DNA of 18,077 bases from Streptomyces sp. NRRL F-6676 (GTDB lineage Bacteria; Actinomycetota; Actinomycetes; Streptomycetales; Streptomycetaceae). Location: the NCBI RefSeq assembly GCF_000725625.1, contig NZ_JOHS01000086.1, forward strand, positions 1 to 18,077, written 5' to 3'. Made by a program: the position numbers and the translations under genes. Shown one piece after another: positions 6,982 to 14,034 of this stretch. Numbering within the stretch: the first letter of the stretch is position 1; every line of letters begins with the position of its first letter. The notes beneath the pieces are model-generated. The model searched no databases, was not told the DNA's origin, and was given only the letters and a program-made list of their open reading frames with translations.

Positions 6982-7737
6982 ATGACCTCAACACCCGCCC
7001 GCCGCATGACGGCTAGAGCCATCGCCGACGACCTCCGACGCCAGATCAGGACCGGCGTCCTCCAGCCCGGCGACGTTCTGCCCACCAGCCGTGAGCTGGC
7101 CGAACAGTTCGGCGTAACGCCGAAGACCGTGGGCGCGGGGTTCGACATCCTCAAGTCGGAAGGGCTCGTGATCGGTGAGCAGGGCGGCCGGCGCCGGGTC
7201 CGGTCCACGCGCCCGATCGTGTGGAACCTGACCAAGTTCGAGCGCGGAAGGCGTCGCGACTCTTCGGCTGGTGACGACTGGTCAACCGCCATCCGCGACG
7301 CCGGCCGCGAACCGGCCCAGCACGTCACTGTCGAGACCGCTCCCGCGAGCGAGCAGGTTGCCGCCTGGCTCCAGGTCCCGGTCGGGAGCGACGTCGTGCA
7401 CCGCATCCGCCTGCGTACCGTCGACGGCCAGCCCTACCAGCTCTCAACGAGTAGCTTCCCGATGGCCGTTGCCGAGGGGACGCCCCTCATGCAGGAAGGG
7501 GACGTCGCCATGCCGGGCGGCATTCTCGCCTCCATCGGGCACCCGCAGGTTCACGTACGCGACGAAATCACCGTTCGGATGCCAGATCCGGAAGAGTCGG
7601 ACCGCCTAGACCTCCCGCCCGGCACACCTGTCGCGGAACATGTCCGCATCGGCTACGGGGAGTCGGGACCTGTACGCGTGATGGTCACCATCGCCCCTGG
7701 GGACCGACACCGCCTGGTCTACGAGCTGGAGGTCTGA
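6982..7737 (+). CDS. GntR-family (HutC/UTRA-type) transcriptional regulator
   Basis: A 251-residue protein. The N-terminal winged helix-turn-helix spans about 10-75, with the GntR signature (IRTGVLQPGDVLPTSRELAEQ, then VTPKTVGAGFDILKSEGLV). The C-terminal UTRA-like effector domain covers about 85-250 (VVHRIRLRTVDGQPYQLSTS). Regulators of this class (Kor proteins) repress transfer genes in Streptomyces plasmids and integrative elements such as pSAM2. Here it is divergent from the transfer operon, with three GTAC-centred palindromes between, so it most likely represses both itself and transfer. The ATG at MTSTPARR is chosen over an upstream frame with no domain homology. The effector is unknown. 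Confidence 0.88.
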   Translation: MTSTPARRMTARAIADDLRRQIRTGVLQPGDVLPTSRELAEQFGVTPKTVGAGFDILKSEGLVIGEQGGRRRVRSTRPIVWNLTKFERGRRRDSSAGDDWSTAIRDAGREPAQHVTVETAPASEQVAAWLQVPVGSDVVHRIRLRTVDGQPYQLSTSSFPMAVAEGTPLMQEGDVAMPGGILASIGHPQVHVRDEITVRMPDPEESDRLDLPPGTPVAEHVRIGYGESGPVRVMVTIAPGDRHRLVYELEV

Positions 7738-7740
7738 CCC

Positions 7741-8310
7741 ATGTACGTGATCCACCCCGCCAGCACCGCCGATGTGGCCACCCTGATGGAGCTCCGCACC
7801 GAGGCCGAGAACTGGCTGAGGGCTAAAGGCTCTGATCAGTGGTCAGACCGGGAGATTGGTGCACAAGCCATCACGAAGTGGGTGGCAACGATCCGGGACG
7901 GCCGCACCTGGCTGATCCGCAGCGAAGCGACCGACCAGATTGTCGGCACCGTCAGCCGGGGGCCAGCCGACATGGACTTCTGGAACGACGAGGATCAGCC
8001 CGAGTCCGCCTTCTACCTGTACAAGCTGATGGTGCGGCGGGACACCGCCGGGTCAGGCCTCGGCAGCATGGTCCTGGACTGGGCCTGCCGGATTGCCGCC
8101 CTGGAGGGTCGCGAGTGGGTCCGCATCGACTGCTGGCGTACAGCCACGGGTCTCCAGAACTACTACGAGCGCCTGGGGTTCGAGCACGTCAGGACCGAGT
8201 CGCCCTCGCATCGGAAGTCCGGCTGGCTGGCTCAGCGTCCGTCCTCGCTCATCCTCAACAAGCACCGGGCTTTGCGTCCCGTGACAGGGCGACAGCCCGC
8301 AACTCTGTAA
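7741..8310 (+). CDS. GNAT-family N-acetyltransferase
   Basis: A 189-residue protein with a GNAT fold. Acetyl-CoA-binding motif A is VRRDTAGSGLGSMVLDWA (98-115) with the pyrophosphate-binding AGSGLG loop, and motif B is LQNYYERLGFEHV (138-150). The ATG lies 3 bases after the GntR stop and is preceded by GGAGG, so the two genes form an operon. GntR-GNAT pairs are frequent in actinomycete mobile elements. The substrate is unknown: it could be a small molecule that is the regulator's ligand, or a drug or protein. The ~30 residues after motif B are variable tail. Confidence 0.85.
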   Translation: MYVIHPASTADVATLMELRTEAENWLRAKGSDQWSDREIGAQAITKWVATIRDGRTWLIRSEATDQIVGTVSRGPADMDFWNDEDQPESAFYLYKLMVRRDTAGSGLGSMVLDWACRIAALEGREWVRIDCWRTATGLQNYYERLGFEHVRTESPSHRKSGWLAQRPSSLILNKHRALRPVTGRQPATL

Positions 8311-8573
8311 CCCTGACCAGCAAATATGACCGGTCCGTCTTGTCCGGTCATGAGCGTAAGCTGACCGGCACAACTTCAAGATCAACGGCCGGTCAACGCG
8401 AAAACCCGCCCCGGACCCTCTCTGGCGTCGAAACCAGGTGAGGGGTCGAAATCCGGTAAGCGGGTTCGCGTTGGCCTTGAGTAGTAGCCCACCTGGGAGT
8501 GTAAGGCAGTGCCAGGGAGATTTCTCCCCCCGGCGCTGCTGATCACACCTATTGGTGGGCTGGAAAGGCACAC
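8311..8573. promoter_or_regulatory. Repeat-bearing leader of the replication gene; origin candidate
   Basis: This gene-free stretch carries TGACCGG four times, as two inverted pairs: 8327-8333 with 8344-8350 (arms extend to ATGACCGG/CCGGTCAT, 8326-8351), and 8362-8368 with 8389-8395. A longer imperfect inverted repeat follows, CGCGAAAACCCGC (8397-8409) against GCGGGTTCGCG (8460-8470). TTGAGT near 8477 could be a -35 element for the downstream gene, but its -10 is poor. Operator and/or replication-origin roles are inferred from position. Confidence 0.45.
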
Positions 8574-11500
8574 GTGACCCACCAGTCCACCGAGACTCCG
8601 ACCCCCGACGGAGAGGCCCCCCGGCCCCGTCGCCGCGGCTCGGTCTCGAACCTCGAACGGGGTGGAACCCCGGCGGGATGCCGCCCGATCGCGGGCATGA
8701 AGCGGGGCTGGTTCTACCGCGAGGGGGATCGGATGATCCTGCACCGGCAGAACCCCGAGGACACCCCCCTGACCATCGGCCAGGTTCCCAAGGTCGTGTC
8801 CACCATCACCCACCTGACCGACGACGGCGAGGACATCCGCACCGAGTACCTGGCCAAGGGGAAGCGGCAGCGACGCCCGCGCATCCTGACCGAAGACGAG
8901 CTGGACCGTGGCACCTGGGCAGCCAAGCTGGGTGCCCGCCGGCCGACGGGCAACGACGAGAAGCACGCGTTCGCGCGGCTGATCCGCGAGGAGGGCGACA
9001 AGGCCCCGATCGTCCCCGCCCGGACCTACTACAACGAGGCCGGGGACCTCATCTTCCCGGAGGCTGACGCGCAGACCCTCGGGTACCGCGTACTGCGGGG
9101 CGAGGAGAAGGCCGCGCGGGAGGCATGGGACGAGATCGGCGCCTGGGCCTGCGACTGCGGGAAGTCCGCGCTGTGCATGGGCTTCATGTTCGCCGGGCCC
9201 GTCCTGGACGCCCTGGACGTGCTGCCGCACATGCTCAACGCCTACGGTCCCGGCCAGCAGGGCAAGAGCACCATCCTCACCGTGTCGTGCGCGTGCTTCG
9301 GGGACATCAAGCCCCGGCGTCAGCGCATCCTCATCAGCTGGGATGCGAGCAAGCAGGGCATCGGCCAGACCCTCCGGCTGCGGGGCTTCCTGCCGCTGGG
9401 CATGGATGAGCACAGCAGCTCGGGCCGCTCCATCAAGGAGTCGTCCCGGGAGATCAGCCAGTACGTGGCCGGCGCGCAGCGCTCCATCGGCAGCGCCGAC
9501 GGCTCCCCGAAGGAGTCGGACGGGTTCTGGAACTCGGCTGCGTTCTCGACGAGCAACGAGCCGCTGAAGTTCACGGGCCAGACGGAAGACCTGGCCTCGC
9601 GGCTGCACGAGGTGTCCGCGCCGTTCTTCCCGAACAAGTTCGTGGACTCCGACGGCGGCCCGGCCGCCCCCGGCCTGGGTGGTGCGGAGCACGTCTCCAA
9701 GCGGCTGAAGCGGCTGGCGAAGGAGTTCGGCGGCTGGCCGCTGGAGTGGGCGATCCGCAAGGGCATGTACCGGGCGGAGAACCTGGCCAAGCTGAAGAAG
9801 TTCCACTTGGAGCTGTGCGCGAAGCACCGCCCGGCCCAGGGCGGCATCGCCGGGACCATCGCGGAGATGCACATGGCCTGGGTCGTCGGCGCCCACATGC
9901 TCGGGCAGGCAATCGGCGTACCGACGCTCGGAGAGGTCGCGGAGCGCGAGGCCGCCGCCCGCCTCCAGGCCGCCATCAAGGTCGCGGCCGAGAACAACGT
10001 CTCCGACCACGAGAAGCTGTGGGAGGCGCTGGACGCGCTGCGGATCGAGAAGTCCGCGTTCCCCGACATGGACAAGCTGCCGACCGTGGCCGAGGAGGGC
10101 TTCCGGCGGCTGCGCGGGTTCTTCAACCCGGACACGAACGAGTGGTGGGTGATCAACCCCGTCGTCCAGGAGGCCGCCGTACAGGCCGGGATCGACAACC
10201 TGTCGGCCGCGCTGCGGGAGCTCCACGGGCTCGGTGTCCACCTGCGCAACGCGGGCCGGAACGTGCAGCGCAAGCTGCCGAAGGAGATCCGGGGCGCGGG
10301 CCTGGGTGAGCGGATGCACTGCTTCAACGTCCAGCGGGCGGCCGAGCTGTTCGCCCCGGACGAGCCGGACGACGACGGCGGGCAGTTCCCGGGCGGGGCT
10401 GCACCCGGGGGCTACCCCGGCGAGGGTCCGGTAGCCCCGGACGACCAGGCCCCGGCCAGCGATGGGGCTACCGGGGCTGCGGGTCCTACCCCGCTGCCCT
10501 TCGAGTTCCCCGACCAGGAGGCCGCCCCGGCTGAAGAGGCCACGGCCTCGCGGGCTCACGAGGCCACCACGACGGCGGTGTTCCCGGCGGCGGTCGCCGC
10601 GGTGACCGACCAGGAGTGGGCGGACCTGGTGGCGAAGGCGAAGGGGAAGACGTCGTCCGCGCTGCGGTTCGGCGTGCTGGGCAATGGCCGGCTGTTCCTG
10701 CCCAACCACGAGCCGGTACACGTACCGGTGCCGGACCACGTCGACCAGGTCCCGGCGCTCATGCAGGCGTATGGGCTGAAGACCCTGTACGTCCACGAGG
10801 AGGCCATGAAGCCGATGGGCCTGCCCACCCTCAAGGAGCGCCAGGCCCTCGGTGTCGCGCAGGAGCGGGAGGCGAAGGGCCTGGGTCCGACGGAGTACGT
10901 GCGCCGGATCGGAGCCCAGACCCCGGTCGCTCACGAGTGGGCGACGCCGACCGAGGGCGGGCCGATCGCCTCGATGCGGCCCGAGGCTCTGTCCTGCTGG
11001 ATGACGCTGGTCCTGGCCGACAAGGCGCGTGACGAGCGGCTGTCGGTCGCGGTCCCGGCCTACGACGACCGGATCAAGAAGGCGCGTCAGGCACGGCTGG
11101 CGGGCCTGGCCGGACCGGAGACGCCGGAAGTCCTGCTGGACGCGCTGATGGTGTGGACCCTGTCCACCCGGCACGGCCGCGAGGACTCCCCGGAGGTCAC
11201 TCCCTACTACGCCTCCCCGAACAAGACGGGCGAGGACTTCGCGGGCGGCCTGTCCCGGCCCGACGTCGCGTGCGACGCGATCCGCCGGCGGATGGTGCCT
11301 CCGGCCGACCCGGAGCACAAGGACTGCGTGAACTGGGCGATGGTCCCGCAGATCTGGGAGAAGCCGCTGGCCGACTTCACGCCCGAGGAGCGGGCGGCGG
11401 CCTGGATCCAGGAGTACGACAAGACGGCGGCCTGGCTGCCCGCGTACTCCAACGTCAGGCTCGGGATCGGGGAGCCGACCCACCTCGAGGACGGGGGGGC

Positions 11501-12224
11501 CGCGTACGACAAGCGGTTCGCCGGGTACTGGCGCGTCGCTGAGATCCCCGGCACGGTCGCGCTGCCGGGTCTGCCGCCGCTGGTGTTCAAGGAGGCCCAG
11601 GAGGGCGGCTACTGGGTGGCCACCCCGAGCATGGACCTGCTGAAGGAGCTGTGGCCCACCTGGGACCCCCAGATTCTGGAGGCGTGGGTGTGGCAGGACT
11701 CGAAGCGGGCCCTGGAGGGCTTCTACCGGAAGGTGAAGGACTCGCGGGTCTACATCGTGGCGGCGGCCGAGGCCGGGCGTCCGGGCGCGAAGTTCGCGAA
11801 GCAGATCAACGGCGCGGTGTACCAGTCGTTCCGCGGCTACCTCGCCCGCTCCAAGGGGCCTCGCCTCGACCACGCCACGGGTGAGGCGTACTCGAAGGAC
11901 ATCTACTGGCGGCCGGACTGGGCCTACATGCTGCTGTCGCACGCCACGGCGAACATGTACCGCAACCTGCGGGACTTCGCCCGGGACCAGGGCGTCACGC
12001 CGCTGTACGTGAACGTGGACGCCGCCGGGTTCCCCAGCAACGAGGCCGACCCCGAGCTGGCGAAGCCGGACGGCATGAAGCTCGGGTCGCAGGGCGGGCA
12101 GTGGACGGCGGAGAACACCGTGCCGCTGGCCGACTTCCTGCCGCTGTTCGAGCAGGTCCGCCCGGACCACAAGGTGTTCATCCACAACGCAGTCGAGCAG
12201 TACACCGCAGAGCGTGGGGAGTGA
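8574..12224 (+). CDS. Helicase-polymerase fusion replication protein (Tap/Tac-like candidate)
   Basis: A 1216-residue protein, probably the replication or telomere-end enzyme. The N-terminal half resembles DUF927-type helicases: Walker A GPGQQGKST (225-233, Lys231) and a Walker B-like LPLGMDEH with Asp278-Glu279. A Gly/Pro/Asp-rich linker spans about 600-660. The C-terminal half shows a family-B-polymerase-like order: motif A-like EYDKTAAWLPAYSNV (Asp949), motif B-like KFAKQINGAVYQSF (Lys1073, Lys1076, Asn1079, Tyr1083) and motif C-like LYVNVDAAGF. Asp1149 is the presumed second metal ligand, and the first Asp of the usual DTD is Asn1147. The GTG start has GAAAGG 6 bases upstream. It is followed 6 bases on by a small basic protein gene. 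Helicase is fairly sure; polymerase and telomere roles are inference. Confidence 0.75.
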   Translation: MTHQSTETPTPDGEAPRPRRRGSVSNLERGGTPAGCRPIAGMKRGWFYREGDRMILHRQNPEDTPLTIGQVPKVVSTITHLTDDGEDIRTEYLAKGKRQRRPRILTEDELDRGTWAAKLGARRPTGNDEKHAFARLIREEGDKAPIVPARTYYNEAGDLIFPEADAQTLGYRVLRGEEKAAREAWDEIGAWACDCGKSALCMGFMFAGPVLDALDVLPHMLNAYGPGQQGKSTILTVSCACFGDIKPRRQRILISWDASKQGIGQTLRLRGFLPLGMDEHSSSGRSIKESSREISQYVAGAQRSIGSADGSPKESDGFWNSAAFSTSNEPLKFTGQTEDLASRLHEVSAPFFPNKFVDSDGGPAAPGLGGAEHVSKRLKRLAKEFGGWPLEWAIRKGMYRAENLAKLKKFHLELCAKHRPAQGGIAGTIAEMHMAWVVGAHMLGQAIGVPTLGEVAEREAAARLQAAIKVAAENNVSDHEKLWEALDALRIEKSAFPDMDKLPTVAEEGFRRLRGFFNPDTNEWWVINPVVQEAAVQAGIDNLSAALRELHGLGVHLRNAGRNVQRKLPKEIRGAGLGERMHCFNVQRAAELFAPDEPDDDGGQFPGGAAPGGYPGEGPVAPDDQAPASDGATGAAGPTPLPFEFPDQEAAPAEEATASRAHEATTTAVFPAAVAAVTDQEWADLVAKAKGKTSSALRFGVLGNGRLFLPNHEPVHVPVPDHVDQVPALMQAYGLKTLYVHEEAMKPMGLPTLKERQALGVAQEREAKGLGPTEYVRRIGAQTPVAHEWATPTEGGPIASMRPEALSCWMTLVLADKARDERLSVAVPAYDDRIKKARQARLAGLAGPETPEVLLDALMVWTLSTRHGREDSPEVTPYYASPNKTGEDFAGGLSRPDVACDAIRRRMVPPADPEHKDCVNWAMVPQIWEKPLADFTPEERAAAWIQEYDKTAAWLPAYSNVRLGIGEPTHLEDGGAAYDKRFAGYWRVAEIPGTVALPGLPPLVFKEAQEGGYWVATPSMDLLKELWPTWDPQILEAWVWQDSKRALEGFYRKVKDSRVYIVAAAEAGRPGAKFAKQINGAVYQSFRGYLARSKGPRLDHATGEAYSKDIYWRPDWAYMLLSHATANMYRNLRDFARDQGVTPLYVNVDAAGFPSNEADPELAKPDGMKLGSQGGQWTAENTVPLADFLPLFEQVRPDHKVFIHNAVEQYTAERGE
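10395..10480 (+). repeat. GGGGCTAC iteron-like cluster inside the replication gene
   Basis: Within the linker-coding part of the large gene lie GGGGCTGC (10395), GGGGCTAC (10408), inverted GTAGCCCC (10431), GGGGCTAC (10464) and GGGGCTGC (10473). Positions 10395-10420 match 13803-13828 at 25 of 26 bases. In both places GTAGCCCCG follows after exactly 10 bases. This points to a shared protein-binding site rather than chance codon use. Confidence 0.55.
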
Positions 12225-12230
12225 TCGGTC

Positions 12231-12815
12231 ATGGCCAAGTGGTGGAAGTTCGGACTCGGCGGCAAGAAGGACCAGGAGCAGGGTCCCGCTCCCGAGCAGG
12301 CGCCCGCGCCGACCCCGGCACCGGCCCCGCAGGCTCCGGAGCCGTCGGCCGGCACCGAGGGCGGCGGCGAGAAGAAGCGGGGGCTGCTGGGTCGGCTGTT
12401 CGGCCGGGGCAAGGGGAAGAAGGAGAAGGCTCCCGCCCCGGCCCCGGAGGCACCGCCCTCCGCACCGTCTGCCCCTCCGTCGGCTCCCCCGGCCGCCCCT
12501 CCGTCGGCGCCTGCCGAGGGGGGCGAGGAAGCCGGGGGCGGCGGGGGCCCGGCGGGTCCGGCCGGTGAGAAGGAGCGACAGTTCCCGTCCAGCATCGAGG
12601 CGACGGCGGACGGGGACTGGAGGATCTCCCAGAACGACTGGTACGGGCAGATGAACGCCACGCTGAGCGGCAACAAGGCGAAGGCGTTCATCCTCGCCTA
12701 CGAGGCCAACAACTGGACCGAGTGCGCGCAGCTCGTTGCGGACGGGTGGAACATGCCGGTCGCGAGCCAGATCGACACCGCAGCCTCGAACGTCGAGAAC
12801 GTCTCCTGGAACTGA
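12231..12815 (+). CDS. Basic Pro/Ala-rich protein; candidate terminal protein
   Basis: A 194-residue protein with three parts. The short basic N-terminus is MAKWWKFGLGGKK. A long Pro/Ala/Gly-rich, probably disordered middle is interrupted by a basic block EKKRGLLGRLFGRGKGKKEK (47-66). A compact C-terminal domain (117-194) holds DWRISQNDWYGQMNATLSGN and ends ENVSWN. GGGGAG precedes the ATG, which lies 6 bases after the large replication gene, so they are co-transcribed; a strong terminator follows. Size, charge and position recall the terminal proteins encoded after tap or tac in Streptomyces linear replicons, but I see no sequence match to Tpg. It might instead be an unrelated accessory protein; the priming residue is unknown. 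Confidence 0.65.
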   Translation: MAKWWKFGLGGKKDQEQGPAPEQAPAPTPAPAPQAPEPSAGTEGGGEKKRGLLGRLFGRGKGKKEKAPAPAPEAPPSAPSAPPSAPPAAPPSAPAEGGEEAGGGGGPAGPAGEKERQFPSSIEATADGDWRISQNDWYGQMNATLSGNKAKAFILAYEANNWTECAQLVADGWNMPVASQIDTAASNVENVSWN

Positions 12816-12821
12816 TCCGCC

Positions 12822-12850
12822 GGGGCCTGCACGCTCGCCGTGCGGGCCCC
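12822..12850 (+). terminator. Terminator after the replication operon
   Basis: A 12-bp stem (one G-U pair) formed by GGGGCCTGCACG (12822-12833) and CGTGCGGGCCCC (12839-12850) with a 5-base loop, 7 bases beyond the stop of the 194-residue protein gene. There is no T tract, as is common in actinomycetes. Confidence 0.78.
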
Positions 12851-12853
12851 TCT

Positions 12854-12881
12854 CGTGGCCTCGTGACGTCACGAGGCCACG
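12854..12881. promoter_or_regulatory. Perfect 28-bp palindrome, operator site 3
   Basis: A completely symmetric 28-bp sequence centred on TGACGTCA with core CTCGTGACGTCACGAG (12860-12875). It is the best copy of the recurrent palindrome family. It lies between the replication-operon terminator and the 12972 gene and probably controls the latter. Confidence 0.75.
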
Positions 12882-12971
12882 GGGTCACCTAATCGACTGA
12901 ATCCCCGCCATAGAGCCACCGGCAGGCGGCAGGATGAGCCAACATCGCCCCACCGACGAAGGAGAAACACC

Positions 12972-13610
12972 ATGAACGCGTTCGACCAGATGGCCGCAGC
13001 CCAGCACCCCCTGGGTGTCGCCATGCAGATCGCCGACGTCACCCTGGACCTGCGGGAGGCCCTGGCCGAGGAGTACGACGGCGACGTCCAGGAGGCCGCC
13101 GCCGACAGCGACCTTCGCCGCCGCTGGGCCGAGGCCGAACCCGAGACGCGGGCGTGCCTGCTGCTGAGCTTCGCCTGGCACTCTCGCGAGCACGACGTCA
13201 CCGTGACCGACGACCACGGCGGGGCGTACGCGGAAGACCTCCACCAGTACGCCGCCGCCTTCGAGGGTGGCTCGGAGGCGTTCCACGGTCCGCGGTTCCC
13301 CTCGATGCCGCTGCCCGGCCAGGCGGGCGCGCTGGCGTCCTCCGTGGCCTTCGACCGCGACGACTGCGACACGTCGCTGAAGACCGTGCTTCTGCTGATG
13401 GCGCCGGTCTGCCACGGGCCGCGTGCGGAGCCGGTCGGCCTGGACGTCCTCTCGGAGGACGTTCGGGCCTCGCTTCCGGCCGGCACCACGGCCGCGCGGT
13501 GCAGCGGCTGCGGGGAGATCCGGATCAGCCGTCCCGACGTCCCGCTGGACGAGTGGAAGAACCACTGGCCCGACGAGTGCGAGGCGTTCCAGGCCGACGG
13601 CGGGCGCTGA
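12972..13610 (+). CDS. Hypothetical protein with C-terminal zinc-finger-like motif
   Basis: A 212-residue acidic protein (MNAFDQMAAAQHPLGVAM...). It has an all-helical-looking N-terminal half (YDGDVQEAAADSDLRRRWAE) and a C-terminal metal-site candidate: CSGC at 177-180, His198 and Cys203. AAGGAG lies 8 bases upstream of the ATG. It is a single-gene unit: the 28-bp palindrome is in its promoter region and a 16-bp-stem terminator follows. I do not recognise the family. Being flanked by replication and partition genes suggests a plasmid-maintenance role, which is inference. Confidence 0.75.
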   Translation: MNAFDQMAAAQHPLGVAMQIADVTLDLREALAEEYDGDVQEAAADSDLRRRWAEAEPETRACLLLSFAWHSREHDVTVTDDHGGAYAEDLHQYAAAFEGGSEAFHGPRFPSMPLPGQAGALASSVAFDRDDCDTSLKTVLLLMAPVCHGPRAEPVGLDVLSEDVRASLPAGTTAARCSGCGEIRISRPDVPLDEWKNHWPDECEAFQADGGR

Positions 13611-13622
13611 CCCGCACCCCTT

Positions 13623-13661
13623 CCAGAGGGCCCCCGCCGACATCCGGCGGGGGCCCTCTGG
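13623..13661 (+). terminator. Very strong terminator hairpin
   Basis: A 16-bp perfect stem (13623-13638 with 13646-13661), very GC-rich, with a 7-base loop that can shorten by one more pair. It lies 13 bases beyond the stop of the 12972 gene. Confidence 0.88.
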
Positions 13662-13778
13662 CCTGTCGCGCCCTCTGTCGCGCCGCCCTGTCGCGTGGGG
13701 TCCTGTCGCGTGCTGTGAGCTGGGCTGAGACACCGAAACCCCTGCCCTTCAGCGTGGCGCGACAGAGGGCGCGACAGG
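13662..13778. repeat. 23-bp inverted repeat with CTGTCGCG iterons
   Basis: Positions 13662-13684 and 13756-13778 are exact reverse complements over 23 bases, 71 bases apart. Each arm holds two CTGTCGCG units. Two further direct copies lie at 13688-13695 and 13703-13710, giving four direct and two inverted copies. It is a candidate centromere (parS/parC-like) or origin site upstream of parA. Confidence 0.7.
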
Positions 13779-13802
13779 GCCTCTCCAGGGCAGTTAACGC
13801 GG

Positions 13803-13897
13803 GGGGCTACACCCGGGGGCTACCCCGGGGCTACCTCTGTAGCCCCGCAAAACAGGCCCCTGACCTGCGGCGGGGCTACAGGGGCTACAGGGGCTAC
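13803..13897 (+). repeat. GGGGCTAC iteron array upstream of parA
   Basis: Six direct copies of GGGGCTAC start at 13803, 13816, 13827, 13872, 13881 and 13890, with one inverted copy GTAGCCCC at 13839-13846. The last three repeat with an exact 9-base period. It is an iteron-like binding array, likely for ParB or for the replication protein. A related cluster lies at 10395-10480. Confidence 0.75.
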
Positions 13898-13977
13898 ACC
13901 TTTCCGGCTCCACATACCCATAAGGAGATGCACGAGGGCTTTCGGGTCACCCATTGGTGGTGGCGCGGCCCCGCGGC

Positions 13978-13993
13978 CTCGTGGGGCCACGAG
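13978..13993. promoter_or_regulatory. Palindromic operator candidate before parA, site 4
   Basis: CTCGTGGGGCCACGAG has both half-sites CTCGTG and CACGAG at the same spacing as the 28-bp palindrome, differing only in the central four bases. It lies 41 bases before the parA start and may be the autoregulatory site of the par operon. Confidence 0.6.
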
Positions 13994-14034
13994 CCAGCCT
14001 CTACGCTTCCGACGACACCGACGAAGGAGGACCG

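Noticed and set aside
8382..12872. 1496-residue open frame on the minus strand opposite the replication gene
   Set aside because: Arg/Leu/Gly-rich composition without domains; it mirrors the opposite strand's codon bias. The plus strand has Walker motifs, a ribosome-binding site and gene spacing.
13803..13897. CRISPR-like array
   Set aside because: Units are only 8 bases, spacing is irregular and spacers are too short, and no cas genes are present; iterons fit better.
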